A stretch of 64,000 nucleotides of DNA from Pseudochrobactrum saccharolyticum (GTDB taxonomy: Bacteria > Pseudomonadota > Alphaproteobacteria > Rhizobiales > Rhizobiaceae): assembly GCF_008801715.1 (NCBI RefSeq), contig NZ_VZPG01000002.1, positions 186,001-250,000 of the forward strand, in the 5' to 3' direction. The notes under the pieces were generated by a model, which saw nothing but the letters and a program-made list of their open reading frames with translations, was not told where the DNA came from and ran no database searches. The first letter of the stretch is position 1. Every line of letters starts with the position of its first letter. The position numbers were made by a program, and so were the translations under genes. Of the stretch, positions 35,845 through 45,492 are shown in pieces.

Positions 35845-36996
35845 TTATTTGCGGGGAGAAATATCAAGCATTCCGGCTGGCAAACTCGATTGCGGTTTTT
35901 CAGCAGGCTCCGCTTTTTCCGTGCTTGCGAAATGCTGTTCCATTTCGGACGAGAGCAAATCTTCAAAGGAAATTTCATTGTCGGATGACAAGTCCTTATC
36001 CGACAGGGCATCCGCGACCGCGCTTTCAAGATCAAGCTCAAAATTCGGCTGCACTACAGGCTTGGCAGCCGGAGCAGGCGCGGCGCTGAAGGATGGTTCC
36101 TGCTGTGCAGGGCGTGCGATTTGCGGAGTTGCCCGTTGCAAGACCAGAGGTGTGCCTTCTGCCGTTTTTGCATCAGGACCCGGACGCACATCATCGAGCG
36201 AAGGTGAGGCGCTGCGATTATCGCGTTTGGCGGCGGCAATCAGTTCCTGTTGTGCTGCATTGCTTGCGGCGGCCAGACCGGATGTTGCTGCAATCACACC
36301 GCGAGAGACCTGACCCAGCGGATAAACCGGATGCAGCTTTGGTGCTGTTTCTGCCGGTCGTGCAGCCGGAGCCTGGCGCTGCTGTTGCTGGCGGGCGGCA
36401 GCAGCTACCTGCTGGGCATGGGTTTGCAAAGGCTGGCTTGGCGCGGCAACAGGTGTTTGCGCAGCAGCAGTAGCCACTGGGCGCGGCTGTTGTGCAGGTG
36501 CGGCTTCTGTTTCCGGCTTATAGGCCGGTACGGCTGAGATAATATCAGCAGGAGCAATATTGAGTTCCGGCGTTGCAATCGCCGCAGCGATTTGCGGAGC
36601 AGCAGGTGCAGCAACGATTGTTGCAGTAACCGGAGTAGCCTGTGCCAGTTCTTCCTGCGGACGGGCGCGGGGCGTTGCCTGTTCAGGCTGATTGCGTTGA
36701 TGGCGGGTAATATTCTGCTCAATCACAATATCGGATGGTCCGCCGATCAGGATCAGGTGTTCCACATCATCGCGGCGCACCAGAACGAGGCGGCGCTGGC
36801 CGTCAACGGCGGCGGCATCAGTTACGGTCAGGCGCGGAGCCGCATCATGGTTTTTGGTCACATAGGTTCCGGCTGTCATGCGCTTGATAGCAGCAAAAAC
36901 AACAAAAACACCTGCCAGAAACAGTGCAAAAAGCCCGATAAAGCTGATTATATGAGCTGTATTTTCGCCCACCAGCCCGCTCAGCCAATCCATCAT
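35845..36996 (-). CDS. FliO-like protein with long disordered tail
   Basis: Protein of 383 residues. One membrane helix at about 14-36 is followed by a FliO-type domain (about 40-95: RLTVTDAAAVDGQRRLVLVRRDDVEHLI, quoted in part as VDGQRRLVLVRRD). FliO assists assembly of the flagellar export gate. The remaining 280 residues are Ala/Pro/Gln-rich and probably disordered, with acidic patches near the C terminus (DALSDKDLSSDNEISFEDLL). No other flagellar gene is in the window, so this is an orphan fliO as found in several Rhizobiales. A flagellar role is likely but not proven. The start is ATGATG with AAGGACG upstream; either ATG is possible. Confidence 0.78.
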   Translation of the reverse strand: MMDWLSGLVGENTAHIISFIGLFALFLAGVFVVFAAIKRMTAGTYVTKNHDAAPRLTVTDAAAVDGQRRLVLVRRDDVEHLILIGGPSDIVIEQNITRHQRNQPEQATPRARPQEELAQATPVTATIVAAPAAPQIAAAIATPELNIAPADIISAVPAYKPETEAAPAQQPRPVATAAAQTPVAAPSQPLQTHAQQVAAAARQQQQRQAPAARPAETAPKLHPVYPLGQVSRGVIAATSGLAAASNAAQQELIAAAKRDNRSASPSLDDVRPGPDAKTAEGTPLVLQRATPQIARPAQQEPSFSAAPAPAAKPVVQPNFELDLESAVADALSDKDLSSDNEISFEDLLSSEMEQHFASTEKAEPAEKPQSSLPAGMLDISPRK

Positions 36997-37547
36997 ATTT
37001 AATCGTCCTTATAAGAATCATGCAATTTCTGCAGTGTTTCATAAACGCATAATCAGACAAATTGCATAATCGGCTTGTTTTTCAACACGGTTTTCAGGCC
37101 GTAACGGGCGCTTGAAACCGGTATCCTGTAAAAAATCGGAACATAATCTGCATTTGTAAAAACGCATATTGCCCGGAAAGTAAATCTTTAAGCTGAATGA
37201 AACTTTAAAACATATTTATCGGCTTGAAAATGCCCGTGACTGACGCCTGTCATAATTGGTAATTATGTCTGTAAATTACGCAATTTAATAAGAAATCAGT
37301 CCGGAATTAATGGCTTGTGAAGACTGTGCAGGCAATAATGGCACTATGAGATAATTCCATTTGACTGTGAAATACTCTAAAGCATAATTCTGAAAAACCT
37401 CATAAGGCTACGCTTTGTCAGAATTGTTCAGGCCTGATATCACAAGCCTGATCCGATAGGCCGATGCCCGAAATTGCGGACGACGCATCAGCGACGGATC
37501 TGCTGAACCGCCGATGTTACGGCGCAAGAAAAGGGATAATGGGGCTT
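36997..37547. promoter_or_regulatory. Intergenic region upstream of cckA with an inverted repeat
   Basis: 551 bases between divergent fliO and cckA. AATTCTGA at 37386-37393 is repeated inverted as TCAGAATT at 37418-37425, about 120 bases before the chosen cckA start, and GCCTGAT is repeated directly nearby (about 37433 and 37447). I see no CtrA-type TTAA-N7-TTAA box and no other gene. A longer cckA frame starts at 37464 but has a weak ribosome-binding site. Confidence 0.45.
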
Positions 37548-40169
37548 ATGTCTCAGCCATCACGGACGCATTCTTTTCCAAAAACCACTGCTCCTGCTAA
37601 GAAAAACCCCGCTGCACTCAGATTGCTGACGCTGGGTATTCTGCTGATTGCCGTAGCGGGATTATATTTTGTTTTCCGTGAACAATTGGGTGATGCCTTT
37701 TTGCTGATCCTGCTCGGTCTGTTGTCGATTATGGGTGTTTTTTGCCTCATCGGCTGGGCAACCGGCCTGATCCAGTTCAGCCCGCGTGAAGATCATGACG
37801 ATGTGGTCGATACGCTGCTGGATTCCATGCCTGAAGGTACGGTAATCACCGATGCCAAAGGGCATATTGTCTATGCCAATCAGGCCTATGCGCAGATGAT
37901 GGGGGCGGATAATGCGGCAGAATTGCCGACGCTTGATGCCGTACTGGCCGGTGAGCCTTCGGCGCTTGAAGCGGTTTATCGCCTGAATAATGCTGTGCGT
38001 GACGGTCTGGCGGCACAGGAAGAAATCCGTCTCACTGGTGCCTCGCCGAAGGGGATGGAAGCCGCTGCATGGTATCGCGTGAAAGCACGGCCGGTGATTG
38101 CACCGCAGACCAATCCGCTCAGCGAAACCGCAGGACCTTTGTTTGCGTGGCAGATTAACGATATTTCGGAAGAGCGTGCTGAGCAGGAGCGGTTCTTTCA
38201 GGATTTGCAGGAAGCAATCGACCATCTGGATCACGCGCCTGCCGGATTTTTCTCAGCCGATGCGCAAGGCCGCATCATTTATATCAATGCCACGCTGGCT
38301 GAATGGCTGGGAATTGATCTCACCAAATTCACCGCCGGTTCGCTGACCTTGCAGGATATTGTTGCCGGTAACGGTATGTCGCTGATTAATGCGGTTCGTG
38401 CCGATCCGGGCTCCAGCCGCAATACGGTGATTGATCTTGATTTGACAAAAAGCAACGGCCAGAGCCTTGCTGTGCGCTTTTATCACCGTGTGCAGCAGCC
38501 GCGTGACGGTTCGCGCGGCACCAGCCGCACCATTGTGCTGAACCGCGCCGAGGGCAATGATTCCTCCGCTGCACAGCGTTCCGCCGAAGTGCGCTTTACC
38601 CGCTTCTTCAACTCCGCGCCGATGGCGATTGCTTCGGTGGATGTGAATGGCCGTATTCTTTCGACCAATGCACGTTTTCTGGATATTTTCGGTTCTGATG
38701 TGGATCGCGATACGCTGGATAAACAGATTTCTCTGGAAAGCGTGGTGCATCCGCGTGACCGTGAGACGATTTCCCGTGCGCTGGCCTCCGCCTTTGCGGG
38801 GCAGGCAACGATCTCGCCGATTGATACGGTTCTGCCGGGCAATGATGAACGTCATATCCGTTTCTATGTCAGTCCGGTGTCCGACATTGGCGGCGAGGCG
38901 ATAGAAGAAGCAGCGATTGTTTCTGCGGTGGAGACCACAGAGCAGAAGGCGCTGGAAGGCCAGATGGCGCAGAGCCAGAAAATGCAGGCTGTCGGCCAGC
39001 TTGCAGGCGGTATCGCGCATGACTTCAATAACGTGCTGACCGCGATCATCATGTCTTCGGATTTGCTGCTCAGCAACCACCGTGCGTCTGATCCGTCCTT
39101 CCCGGATATTATGAACATTAAGCAGAATGCCAACCGTGCCGCTTCGCTGGTACGCCAGTTGCTGGCATTCTCGCGTCGTCAGACCCTGCGTCCGGAAGTG
39201 CTGGATCTCACCGATGTGCTGGCTGATCTGCGTATGCTGCTTGCCCGTCTTGTCGGTACGGATATTGCACTGAAAATCGAACATGGTCGCGATCTGTGGC
39301 CGGTGAAAGCCGACCTTGGTCAGTTTGAACAGGTAGCCGTCAACCTCGTGGTCAATGCCCGTGATGCGATGCCGGATGGCGGTACGATTACAATCCGCAC
39401 CCGCAATGTTGAAGAAGCCGAGACCGTTGCGCTTGGCTATCGCGAATTGCCGCAGGCCGATTATGTGCTCTATGAAGTTGAAGATTCGGGCACAGGTATT
39501 CCGTCGGATATTCTTGCCAAGATTTTCGAGCCGTTCTTTACGACTAAAGAAGTAGGCAAGGGCACAGGTCTCGGTCTCTCGATGGTCTATGGCATTATCA
39601 AACAGACCGGCGGCTTCATCTTCTGTGACTCCACACTGGGTAAAGGCACGGTCTTCCGTATCTATCTGCCGCGTTTCATTGAAGAAAAAGCACCGGTTGT
39701 ACTGGATGCTAATGGTCAGCCTGATGAGCAGGCTGTGGTCGCCAAAAAGCCTGCTGCCGTTGAAAAGAAAGCAGAAAAACAGGCTGATCTGTCCGGTTCC
39801 GCAACCGTGTTGCTGGTTGAGGATGAGGATGCGGTGCGTATGGGTGGTGTCCGCGCATTGCAGACCAGAGGTTACACAGTTCATGAAGCTTCGTCCGGCG
39901 TTGAAGCGCTGGAAGTGCTGGAAGAACTGGAAGGCAAGGTCGATATTATCGTTTCCGATGTGGTTATGCCGGAAATGGATGGTCCTACGCTGTTAAGAGA
40001 GTTGCGCAAATCCTATCCAAACATTAAGTTTATTTTCGTTTCAGGCTATGCTGAAGATGCTTTTGCAAAGAATCTGCCTGAAGATGCTCAATTCGGGTTC
40101 CTTCCGAAGCCGTTTTCCCTGAAGCAGCTGGCAACCGCTGTGAAGGAGATGCTGGAGAAAGAAGACTGA
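37548..40169 (+). CDS. cckA: Cell-cycle hybrid histidine kinase CckA
   Basis: Membrane hybrid kinase that, through ChpT, controls phosphorylation of CtrA and CpdR in alphaproteobacteria. The 873 residues contain two N-terminal membrane helices (about 22-42 and 48-68), tandem PAS regions (about 90-460), HisKA with the phosphorylated His in [16 protein letters not shown], HATPase (N box [12 protein letters not shown] boxes [11 protein letters not shown] and [13 protein letters not shown]) and a C-terminal receiver with the phospho-Asp in [13 protein letters not shown]. The Gly/Asn pattern in HDFNN is typical of CckA. Start 37548 is chosen for the GGGG before it; ATGs at 37539 and 37464 are alternatives. 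CckA and GPR in one window fits asymmetric polar growth, but they are not an operon. Confidence 0.93.
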   Translation: MSQPSRTHSFPKTTAPAKKNPAALRLLTLGILLIAVAGLYFVFREQLGDAFLLILLGLLSIMGVFCLIGWATGLIQFSPREDHDDVVDTLLDSMPEGTVITDAKGHIVYANQAYAQMMGADNAAELPTLDAVLAGEPSALEAVYRLNNAVRDGLAAQEEIRLTGASPKGMEAAAWYRVKARPVIAPQTNPLSETAGPLFAWQINDISEERAEQERFFQDLQEAIDHLDHAPAGFFSADAQGRIIYINATLAEWLGIDLTKFTAGSLTLQDIVAGNGMSLINAVRADPGSSRNTVIDLDLTKSNGQSLAVRFYHRVQQPRDGSRGTSRTIVLNRAEGNDSSAAQRSAEVRFTRFFNSAPMAIASVDVNGRILSTNARFLDIFGSDVDRDTLDKQISLESVVHPRDRETISRALASAFAGQATISPIDTVLPGNDERHIRFYVSPVSDIGGEAIEEAAIVSAVETTEQKALEGQMAQSQKMQAVGQLAGGIAHDFNNVLTAIIMSSDLLLSNHRASDPSFPDIMNIKQNANRAASLVRQLLAFSRRQTLRPEVLDLTDVLADLRMLLARLVGTDIALKIEHGRDLWPVKADLGQFEQVAVNLVVNARDAMPDGGTITIRTRNVEEAETVALGYRELPQADYVLYEVEDSGTGIPSDILAKIFEPFFTTKEVGKGTGLGLSMVYGIIKQTGGFIFCDSTLGKGTVFRIYLPRFIEEKAPVVLDANGQPDEQAVVAKKPAAVEKKAEKQADLSGSATVLLVEDEDAVRMGGVRALQTRGYTVHEASSGVEALEVLEELEGKVDIIVSDVVMPEMDGPTLLRELRKSYPNIKFIFVSGYAEDAFAKNLPEDAQFGFLPKPFSLKQLATAVKEMLEKED

Positions 40170-40284
40170 GTGTCTGACCAGTTATTGGGACAGGCGGGGG
40201 GCGAGGTTGAACCGGTGCGCAACTTTAAGCGCATACGGGGCTTATGTTTTAACTGTCCCGTTGGGGACTGTATTGGAGGAAGAA

Positions 40285-41388
40285 ATGCGTCTGTCTTTAT
40301 TATCCGGAGTAGCCTTTGCTGCAACACTTGCGTTTGCTTCCCAGGCTCAGGCTGATATCACCATTGGTTTGATCGCACCGGTTACCGGCAGCGTGGCTGC
40401 CTATGGTATTCAGGTGAAAAACGGTGCTGAAACCGCTGTAGAAAATATCAATAAAAACGGCGGTATTCTTGGTGAGAAAGTCGTTCTGAAGCTTGTTGAT
40501 GATGCGGCAGATCCGAAACAGGGTGTTTCCGGCGCCAACCAGCTGATCGGTGACGGCGTTAAATTTGTTGTTGGTCCTGTGACCTCCGGTTCGGCAATGG
40601 CCGTTTCCGATGCGCTGGCTGAAGCCGGTGTGGTTATGGTAACACCGACAGCAACTTCACCTAACCTGACAAATCGCGGTCTGGAAAATGTTTTCCGTAC
40701 CTGCGGCCGTGATGACCAGCAGGCCGTTGTTGCCGCTGAATATGTGGCAAAAAATCTGGCTGACAAAAAGGTCGGTGTTCTGCACGATAAAGCCCCTTAC
40801 GGTCAGGGTCTTGCAGACAGCTTCAAAGACAGCCTGAACAAGGCCGGTGTGAAAGAGGTTCTGTATGAATCCCTGACACCGGGTGAAAAAGATCTCAGCG
40901 CACTGGTGAGCAAGATCAAAAACAGCGGCGTGGAAGTGCTGTATTTCGGTGGTTATCATCCGGAAGCCGGTCTTCTGTCCCGTCAGCTTTCGGATCAGGG
41001 CGTGAAACTGCTGCTGATCGGTGGTGAAGGCCTGTCCAATACTGAATATTGGGCGATTGCCGGTGAAACCGGTGCAGGCACACTCTTCACCAATGCTGTT
41101 GATGTGACGCAGAACCCTGCTGCTGCTGAAGCTGTGGACGCGCTGAAGGCCAAGAATATTGCGCCGGAAGTGTTCACACTGAATGGTTATGCTGCTGTTC
41201 AGGTGCTGAAAGACGGTATCGAGAAAGTCGGTAAAGCTGATGATCCGGCAGCCGTTGCCAAGGCTCTGCATGATGGTCTGGAAGCCAAAACCATTATCGG
41301 TAACCTGACCTATGACAAAAACGGCGATCTGACTTCCCCGACCTTCGTGGTCTATAAATGGGAAGACGGCAAAATCGTTGCCAATTAA
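40285..41388 (+). CDS. Branched-chain amino acid ABC transporter substrate-binding protein (LivJ-like), orphan
   Basis: Periplasmic binding protein of 367 residues. The signal peptide ([22 protein letters not shown]) is followed by [17 protein letters not shown], the classical LivJ/LivK N terminus, and ligand-binding Ser/Thr residues around [19 protein letters not shown]. The ATG at 40285 has a perfect GGAGGAAGAA ribosome-binding site; the longer frame begins with TTG and lacks a leader. No liv permease or ATPase genes follow, so it must share a transporter encoded elsewhere. It lies 115 bases behind cckA on the same strand. Confidence 0.93.
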   Translation: MRLSLLSGVAFAATLAFASQAQADITIGLIAPVTGSVAAYGIQVKNGAETAVENINKNGGILGEKVVLKLVDDAADPKQGVSGANQLIGDGVKFVVGPVTSGSAMAVSDALAEAGVVMVTPTATSPNLTNRGLENVFRTCGRDDQQAVVAAEYVAKNLADKKVGVLHDKAPYGQGLADSFKDSLNKAGVKEVLYESLTPGEKDLSALVSKIKNSGVEVLYFGGYHPEAGLLSRQLSDQGVKLLLIGGEGLSNTEYWAIAGETGAGTLFTNAVDVTQNPAAAEAVDALKAKNIAPEVFTLNGYAAVQVLKDGIEKVGKADDPAAVAKALHDGLEAKTIIGNLTYDKNGDLTSPTFVVYKWEDGKIVAN

Positions 41389-41410
41389 TCAGGTCTTTTG
41401 AGCTAAAGAG

Positions 41411-41442
41411 AAAGCCGGCAGAACGATGGTTCTGCCGGCTTT
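41411..41442 (+). terminator. Intrinsic terminator after LivJ-like gene
   Basis: A 14-bp perfect stem (41411-41424 with 41429-41442) with a T run after it; the A-rich left side lets it also serve the converging MFS gene. Confidence 0.92.
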
Positions 41443-41464
41443 TTTATTGGTTGTATTTATGGTC

Positions 41465-42700
41465 TCAGGTGCCGCTGCGGCGTGCATCCCACAGGGCAAT
41501 TGCCCAGATGATGAGACCGCCCAGCGCCAGTGCACAGCCGACAAAACCGGAAGAGGCAAAGCCATAGCCTGCGGCAATGGAAAGGCCAGCCAGCCACGGG
41601 CCAAGGGCATTGGCAACATTGAAGGCACTGTGATTAAGCGCTGCGGCAAGGGTCTGAGCATCCTGCGCTACATCCATCAAACGGGTTTGCAGGACAGTTC
41701 CGAGGCCGCCGGTACAGCCGATCAGGAAAACCAGCGCGGTCAAAATCCAGACATTCATCACCACGAATGGGAAGATTGCCAGAAAGATTGCATTTGACAG
41801 CAGCAGAATACCGGCAGTCGGCATCAGGGCGCGGTCAGCACCCCAAGAGCCGATCAGCGTGCCGCAGGTCATGCCCGCGCCAAAAACAGTCAGCACAACC
41901 GGAACCCAATAGGGCGCAACGCCGGTGACTTCCAGCAGGGTGGAGGCAATATAGGAATAGACTGCAAACAGACCACCGAAGCCGACCGCACCAATGCCAA
42001 GTGTCAGCCAGACCTGACGGTTCTTCAAAGCGGCCAGTTCACGCAGTGGCGTGGCACCGGGGCGTGGCGGGTCTTTCGGGGCAAAAGCCATAATCATCAG
42101 AAAAGTGAGCGTGGCCAGAATACCGGTAACACCGAAACCCCAGCGCCAGCCGAGATGCTGCCCGAGCCATGTGGCAAAAGGCACACCGATTACGGTTGCG
42201 ATAGACAGGCCGAGCATAACACGGCCAACAGCCCATGCACGGCGGTTCATTGGCACCAGTGAGGCGGCCATCAGCGCGGCCACACCAAAATAGGCGCCAT
42301 GCGGCAGGCCGCTCATAAAGCGAAACAGCAGCATCCAGTGATAAGAAGGCGACAAGGCACTGAGCACATTGGCGACGGCAAATACAGCCATCAGCCCCAT
42401 AGCCAGTGTGCGGCGTGACATACGTGCGAAGAAGACAGCGAGAATTGGCGCGCCGACGACCACACCCAGCGCATAGGCGCTGATGACATGACCGGCGGTT
42501 GGCTCATCAATGCCTAAGCCTGCGGAGAAATAAGGCAGCAGGGACATGGCCGCAAATTCGGTGGTGCCGATAGCAAAGCCACCCATTGCCAGTGCCAGCA
42601 AAACCAGTTTGAAATTTGTTGTATCTGCGCTTGTAGCAAGCGTTTCAGCATCGGCCAGAGCTGGGGCGTCCAGCACCATGGCGGGGGAGGAATCTGTCAT
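41465..42700 (-). CDS. MFS transporter, DHA1 (AraJ/YdhP-like) family
   Basis: Major facilitator of 411 residues with about 12 membrane segments. The N-terminal pattern GGFAIGTTEFAAMSLLPYFSAGLG (quoted in part: GTTEFAAMSLLPYFSAG) and the loop ARMSRRTLAMG are typical of the AraJ/YdhP group of putative sugar or drug exporters. The ATG at 42700 has AGGA further upstream; the longest frame starts 18 codons earlier without a good site. It is convergent with the LivJ-like gene and has no obvious regulator partner. The substrate is unknown. Confidence 0.85.
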   Translation of the reverse strand: MTDSSPAMVLDAPALADAETLATSADTTNFKLVLLALAMGGFAIGTTEFAAMSLLPYFSAGLGIDEPTAGHVISAYALGVVVGAPILAVFFARMSRRTLAMGLMAVFAVANVLSALSPSYHWMLLFRFMSGLPHGAYFGVAALMAASLVPMNRRAWAVGRVMLGLSIATVIGVPFATWLGQHLGWRWGFGVTGILATLTFLMIMAFAPKDPPRPGATPLRELAALKNRQVWLTLGIGAVGFGGLFAVYSYIASTLLEVTGVAPYWVPVVLTVFGAGMTCGTLIGSWGADRALMPTAGILLLSNAIFLAIFPFVVMNVWILTALVFLIGCTGGLGTVLQTRLMDVAQDAQTLAAALNHSAFNVANALGPWLAGLSIAAGYGFASSGFVGCALALGGLIIWAIALWDARRSGT

Positions 42701-42966
42701 TTCATTTTTCCTGAAACAGCATGTGCGACTGTTTCTGATAGGGGGCGGACACAAATTGAAAGTGTCTTAGGCAACTCTCATTATGTGCGTTTATTTTAAA
42801 AGCTCAGGGCGTGATCCGGCCTGAAGAGGAATTCAGTCAAATCCGTTTGTGCCTCCCACACGCGCGGTTCATCTGAATTTTTGTCGCCTTCCCATTACAT
42901 CGAAAGATGCATGGTTGGAAGAAAAGAGTTTTTATAAAAATCTCTACCGGAGAAATGTGAAGCTTA

Positions 42967-43815
42967 TTATGGCCGGTTTCTGAAGCGCAGACCTTCCAGT
43001 TCTTTAATACGCGCGGCACTGTCTTGTTCCAGCTGTATGGTCATTTCCCGAATGATGCTTTCCGCCAGTACGAACAACGCGGCGGAAGAATCCCATGCCG
43101 AGGGAACGCCGGTGCGCCCCGCAATCACATGACGGGCAAAACGGGCAATCGGCGACAGCCACTGATCCGTTATCAGCACAATATCAACGCCGCGGCTTTT
43201 GGCGGTTTCAGCCAGATGCAGCAGACTGTCCTGATAGCGGCGGATGTCGAAGACAATCAATATATCCTTTTTGCCCATATCCAGCAGCCTGTCACGCCAT
43301 GCGCTTTCCTGCCCCGACAGGTGGAAAACATGCGGGCGGATCACGGTCATATGCGCAGCCATATATTGCGCAATGGGATCGGTAAAACGCCCGCCGATCA
43401 GATAAATATTGCCGCGTGCACAGGCCAGCGCAGTGACGATATCGCTTAACTGTTTCTCACTGATATGGCGGAAAGTTTCGCGGATATTTTCAAGACTGTG
43501 TTCGACTGCCGGATAATCGGTGTCCGGCTGGCTTTGCCGGTTTTCATTGCGGTTATGGGGAGATTGCAGCTGGGCGGCCAGTTCATCCTGCAAACGCGCC
43601 TGAAAATCGGAATAATTCTGAAAACCGAGCCGGTTGATAAACCGCAGAATAGTCGGGGAACTCACTCCTGCCTGAGCAGAAAATTCGGCAACGGTTTTAA
43701 GGCCAAGCATCGGATAACTGGCAATCAGCGTTTGTGCGGCATTGCGCTCACCCGGAGGCATTGTGTCAATCCGCTCGGTTATCAGTTCGGCGATACTGGT
43801 GAAATTGTTCATCAT
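42967..43815 (-). CDS. RpiR/MurR-family transcriptional regulator
   Basis: Regulator of 282 residues with an N-terminal HTH_6 domain (about 1-80: FSAQAGVSSPTILRFINRLGF, quoted in part as SSPTILRFINRLGF) and a C-terminal SIS sugar-isomerase-like domain (about 125-260), which normally senses a phosphorylated sugar or a small acid. The start is one of two adjacent ATGs with AGGTG upstream. It is divergent from the amidohydrolase-TRAP-ligase cluster, and the shared 180-base region holds a palindrome that is a likely operator. It is the presumptive controller of that cluster. Confidence 0.9.
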   Translation of the reverse strand: MMNNFTSIAELITERIDTMPPGERNAAQTLIASYPMLGLKTVAEFSAQAGVSSPTILRFINRLGFQNYSDFQARLQDELAAQLQSPHNRNENRQSQPDTDYPAVEHSLENIRETFRHISEKQLSDIVTALACARGNIYLIGGRFTDPIAQYMAAHMTVIRPHVFHLSGQESAWRDRLLDMGKKDILIVFDIRRYQDSLLHLAETAKSRGVDIVLITDQWLSPIARFARHVIAGRTGVPSAWDSSAALFVLAESIIREMTIQLEQDSAARIKELEGLRFRNRP

Positions 43816-43941
43816 AAAACACCTGTTTGCATCAGTGGACTGAATGGCCCGCTTTTTGATTCAACCCATTTAAAAATACTATTTGACAAAAGATAATAAT
43901 GCGTATGAGATGATACACAATAGTGCGAAATAAAAAATAAC

Positions 43942-43955
43942 GTAACATAAGTTAC
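43942..43955. promoter_or_regulatory. Candidate operator between rpiR-like gene and amidohydrolase
   Basis: GTAACATAAGTTAC is a 5-bp inverted repeat with a 4-base centre, about 40 bases upstream of the amidohydrolase start and 130 bases upstream of the regulator start. A TTGACA at 43883-43888 lies upstream of it on the same strand. Position and symmetry fit an RpiR-type dimer site. Confidence 0.4.
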
Positions 43956-43995
43956 ATGTGTAAATGATAAAATTTACTCGCATGAGGGGGGAAGA

Positions 43996-44802
43996 ATGGC
44001 GGAAATTCGCGGTTCTCACGGCAATGATATGCATACCCGTTATTCTGATGCCGGTGGCGATATACCGGCTGTCACTGTTCTCAATGAGCAGGGTGAAAGC
44101 CCGTATCTGCTGATCTGTGAACATGCCACGAATTTTATGCCGGAGAGATTTGCACGCCTCGGATTGAGCGAGGCTGATATGTCCGCCCATATTGCATGGG
44201 ATCCGGGTGCGGCTGAGGTCGCGCGGCGTATGAGTAAAGCGCTGGATGCTACGCTTGTTGAGGCCGGTCTTTCCCGCTTGCTGATTGATTGTAACCGGCC
44301 GCTTTCCGCGCCGGATCTTATTCCTGAGATCAGTGAGTTTACGGTGATACCAGGTAATCACAATCTGTCAGAGGCAGAGCGGCAGGAGCGTATATCCCTG
44401 TCGCACAAGCCTTTTCACGATAAAATCGAAGAAGTTATTGAGGCGCGCAAAAAACGCGGACAGGAAAGCCGCGTTATAACCATTCACTCCTATACGCCGG
44501 TTTATAAAGGTGTCGGGCGGCCATGGGAAATCGGGATCATTCATGATGCTGATGACAGGCTGGGTGCGCGTATGATCGCGGGTTTGCGCAAAGACGGGGA
44601 AAGCTCAGGCATCAATGTTGGCGTGAACCAGCCTTATTCGCCGGATGACCGTGTTTATTACACCGTGGAATGTCATGCGCGTAAACGGGGTGATCTCTGC
44701 GCGATGGTGGAAATCCGCAATAATGAAATTGCTGACGAGAAAGGGCATGCGCTTTGGGCTGCCCGTCTGTCGTCAATCTTACAGGAAATTGAGATTACAT
44801 AA
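43996..44802 (+). CDS. N-formylglutamate amidohydrolase-family hydrolase
   Basis: Hydrolase of 268 residues in the N-formylglutamate amidohydrolase family (HutG type), which cleaves an amide to free glutamate. Conserved blocks visible are ICEHATNFMP (metal-binding Glu/His) near residue 38, DCNRPLSAPDLIPE near 95, TIHSYTPVYKG near 160 and YYTVECHARK near 215. No histidine-degradation genes are nearby; it starts a run with a TRAP transporter and a glutamine-synthetase-like ligase. Hydrolysis of a gamma-glutamyl or N-acyl glutamate made in that pathway is therefore more plausible than histidine breakdown. The ATG has GAGGGGGGA just upstream. Substrate is inferred. Confidence 0.83.
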   Translation: MAEIRGSHGNDMHTRYSDAGGDIPAVTVLNEQGESPYLLICEHATNFMPERFARLGLSEADMSAHIAWDPGAAEVARRMSKALDATLVEAGLSRLLIDCNRPLSAPDLIPEISEFTVIPGNHNLSEAERQERISLSHKPFHDKIEEVIEARKKRGQESRVITIHSYTPVYKGVGRPWEIGIIHDADDRLGARMIAGLRKDGESSGINVGVNQPYSPDDRVYYTVECHARKRGDLCAMVEIRNNEIADEKGHALWAARLSSILQEIEIT

Positions 44803-44931
44803 GGAGTGACGACCTTAACCGCATTCTGTTGAGGAGCAGGCGGGGTTCAAGGGAAACAGGTAACTGGTGAAATACAGGCAAAAGAGCCGGAAAACCGGTC
44901 ATAAAACGCCTGAAGCAACGGGAACAAAAAA

Positions 44932-45492
44932 GTGCCGAAAATACTCAGACTCTTCGTAAAATATGTCGATGCGCTGAATTATCGGGTCGGTCGCTGTGCG
45001 ATGTATCTTATCTTTTTGATGGCAGCCTGCCTGCTTTACTCCACCTTTTCACGGGTTGTGCTGGGCGCGCCGGTGAACTGGGTGCTGGAAATGTCCCAGT
45101 TCATTCTCTCGGCCTATTATCTGCTGGGCGGTGCCTATGCGATGCAGCAGGGCGCTCATGTGCGGATGGATTTGTTTTATGACCGTTTTGCGCCGAAGAA
45201 GAAGGCGCTGACAGATGTCATTACAATTCTCTGCGTGATCTTCTATCTCGTTGTGATGTTCGCGGGCGGGCTTTCCAGCACCAATTACGCCTATGTCTAT
45301 AATCAGCGCAATTACACGGCATGGGCTCCGGTGCTGTGGCCGATCAAAACGCTGATGACGCTCGGTGTTTTCCTGCTGCTGCTGCAGTGCATCTCCAATC
45401 TTATCAAAGATTTCGCGATCTGGCGCGGCACGCCGATCAAACCTGCTGCTTACATACCTGATGCCGCACCGCAGGAAGGGCAAACTGTATGA
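44932..45492 (+). CDS. TRAP transporter small permease (DctQ family)
   Basis: Small four-helix membrane subunit of a tripartite ATP-independent periplasmic transporter, 186 residues. Helices lie at about 22-45, 50-72, 92-114 and 136-160, with the DctQ pattern NWVLEMSQFILSAYYLLGGAYAMQQGAHVRMDLFYDR (part: GAHVRMDLFYDR). The start is GTG at 44932 with GGAAC upstream; the first in-frame ATG lies inside the first helix. It overlaps the large permease gene by four bases (ATGA). Confidence 0.92.
   Translation: MPKILRLFVKYVDALNYRVGRCAMYLIFLMAACLLYSTFSRVVLGAPVNWVLEMSQFILSAYYLLGGAYAMQQGAHVRMDLFYDRFAPKKKALTDVITILCVIFYLVVMFAGGLSSTNYAYVYNQRNYTAWAPVLWPIKTLMTLGVFLLLLQCISNLIKDFAIWRGTPIKPAAYIPDAAPQEGQTV

Noticed and set aside
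38253-39884. 543-codon open frame on the minus strand opposite cckA
   Set aside because: His/Arg-rich translation without any motif; it is a shadow of the cckA frame.
43996-44802. HutG in a histidine-utilisation operon
   Set aside because: No hutH, hutU, hutI or hutF gene is present; the neighbours are a TRAP transporter, ligase and dehydrogenases, so a simple hut assignment is not supported.
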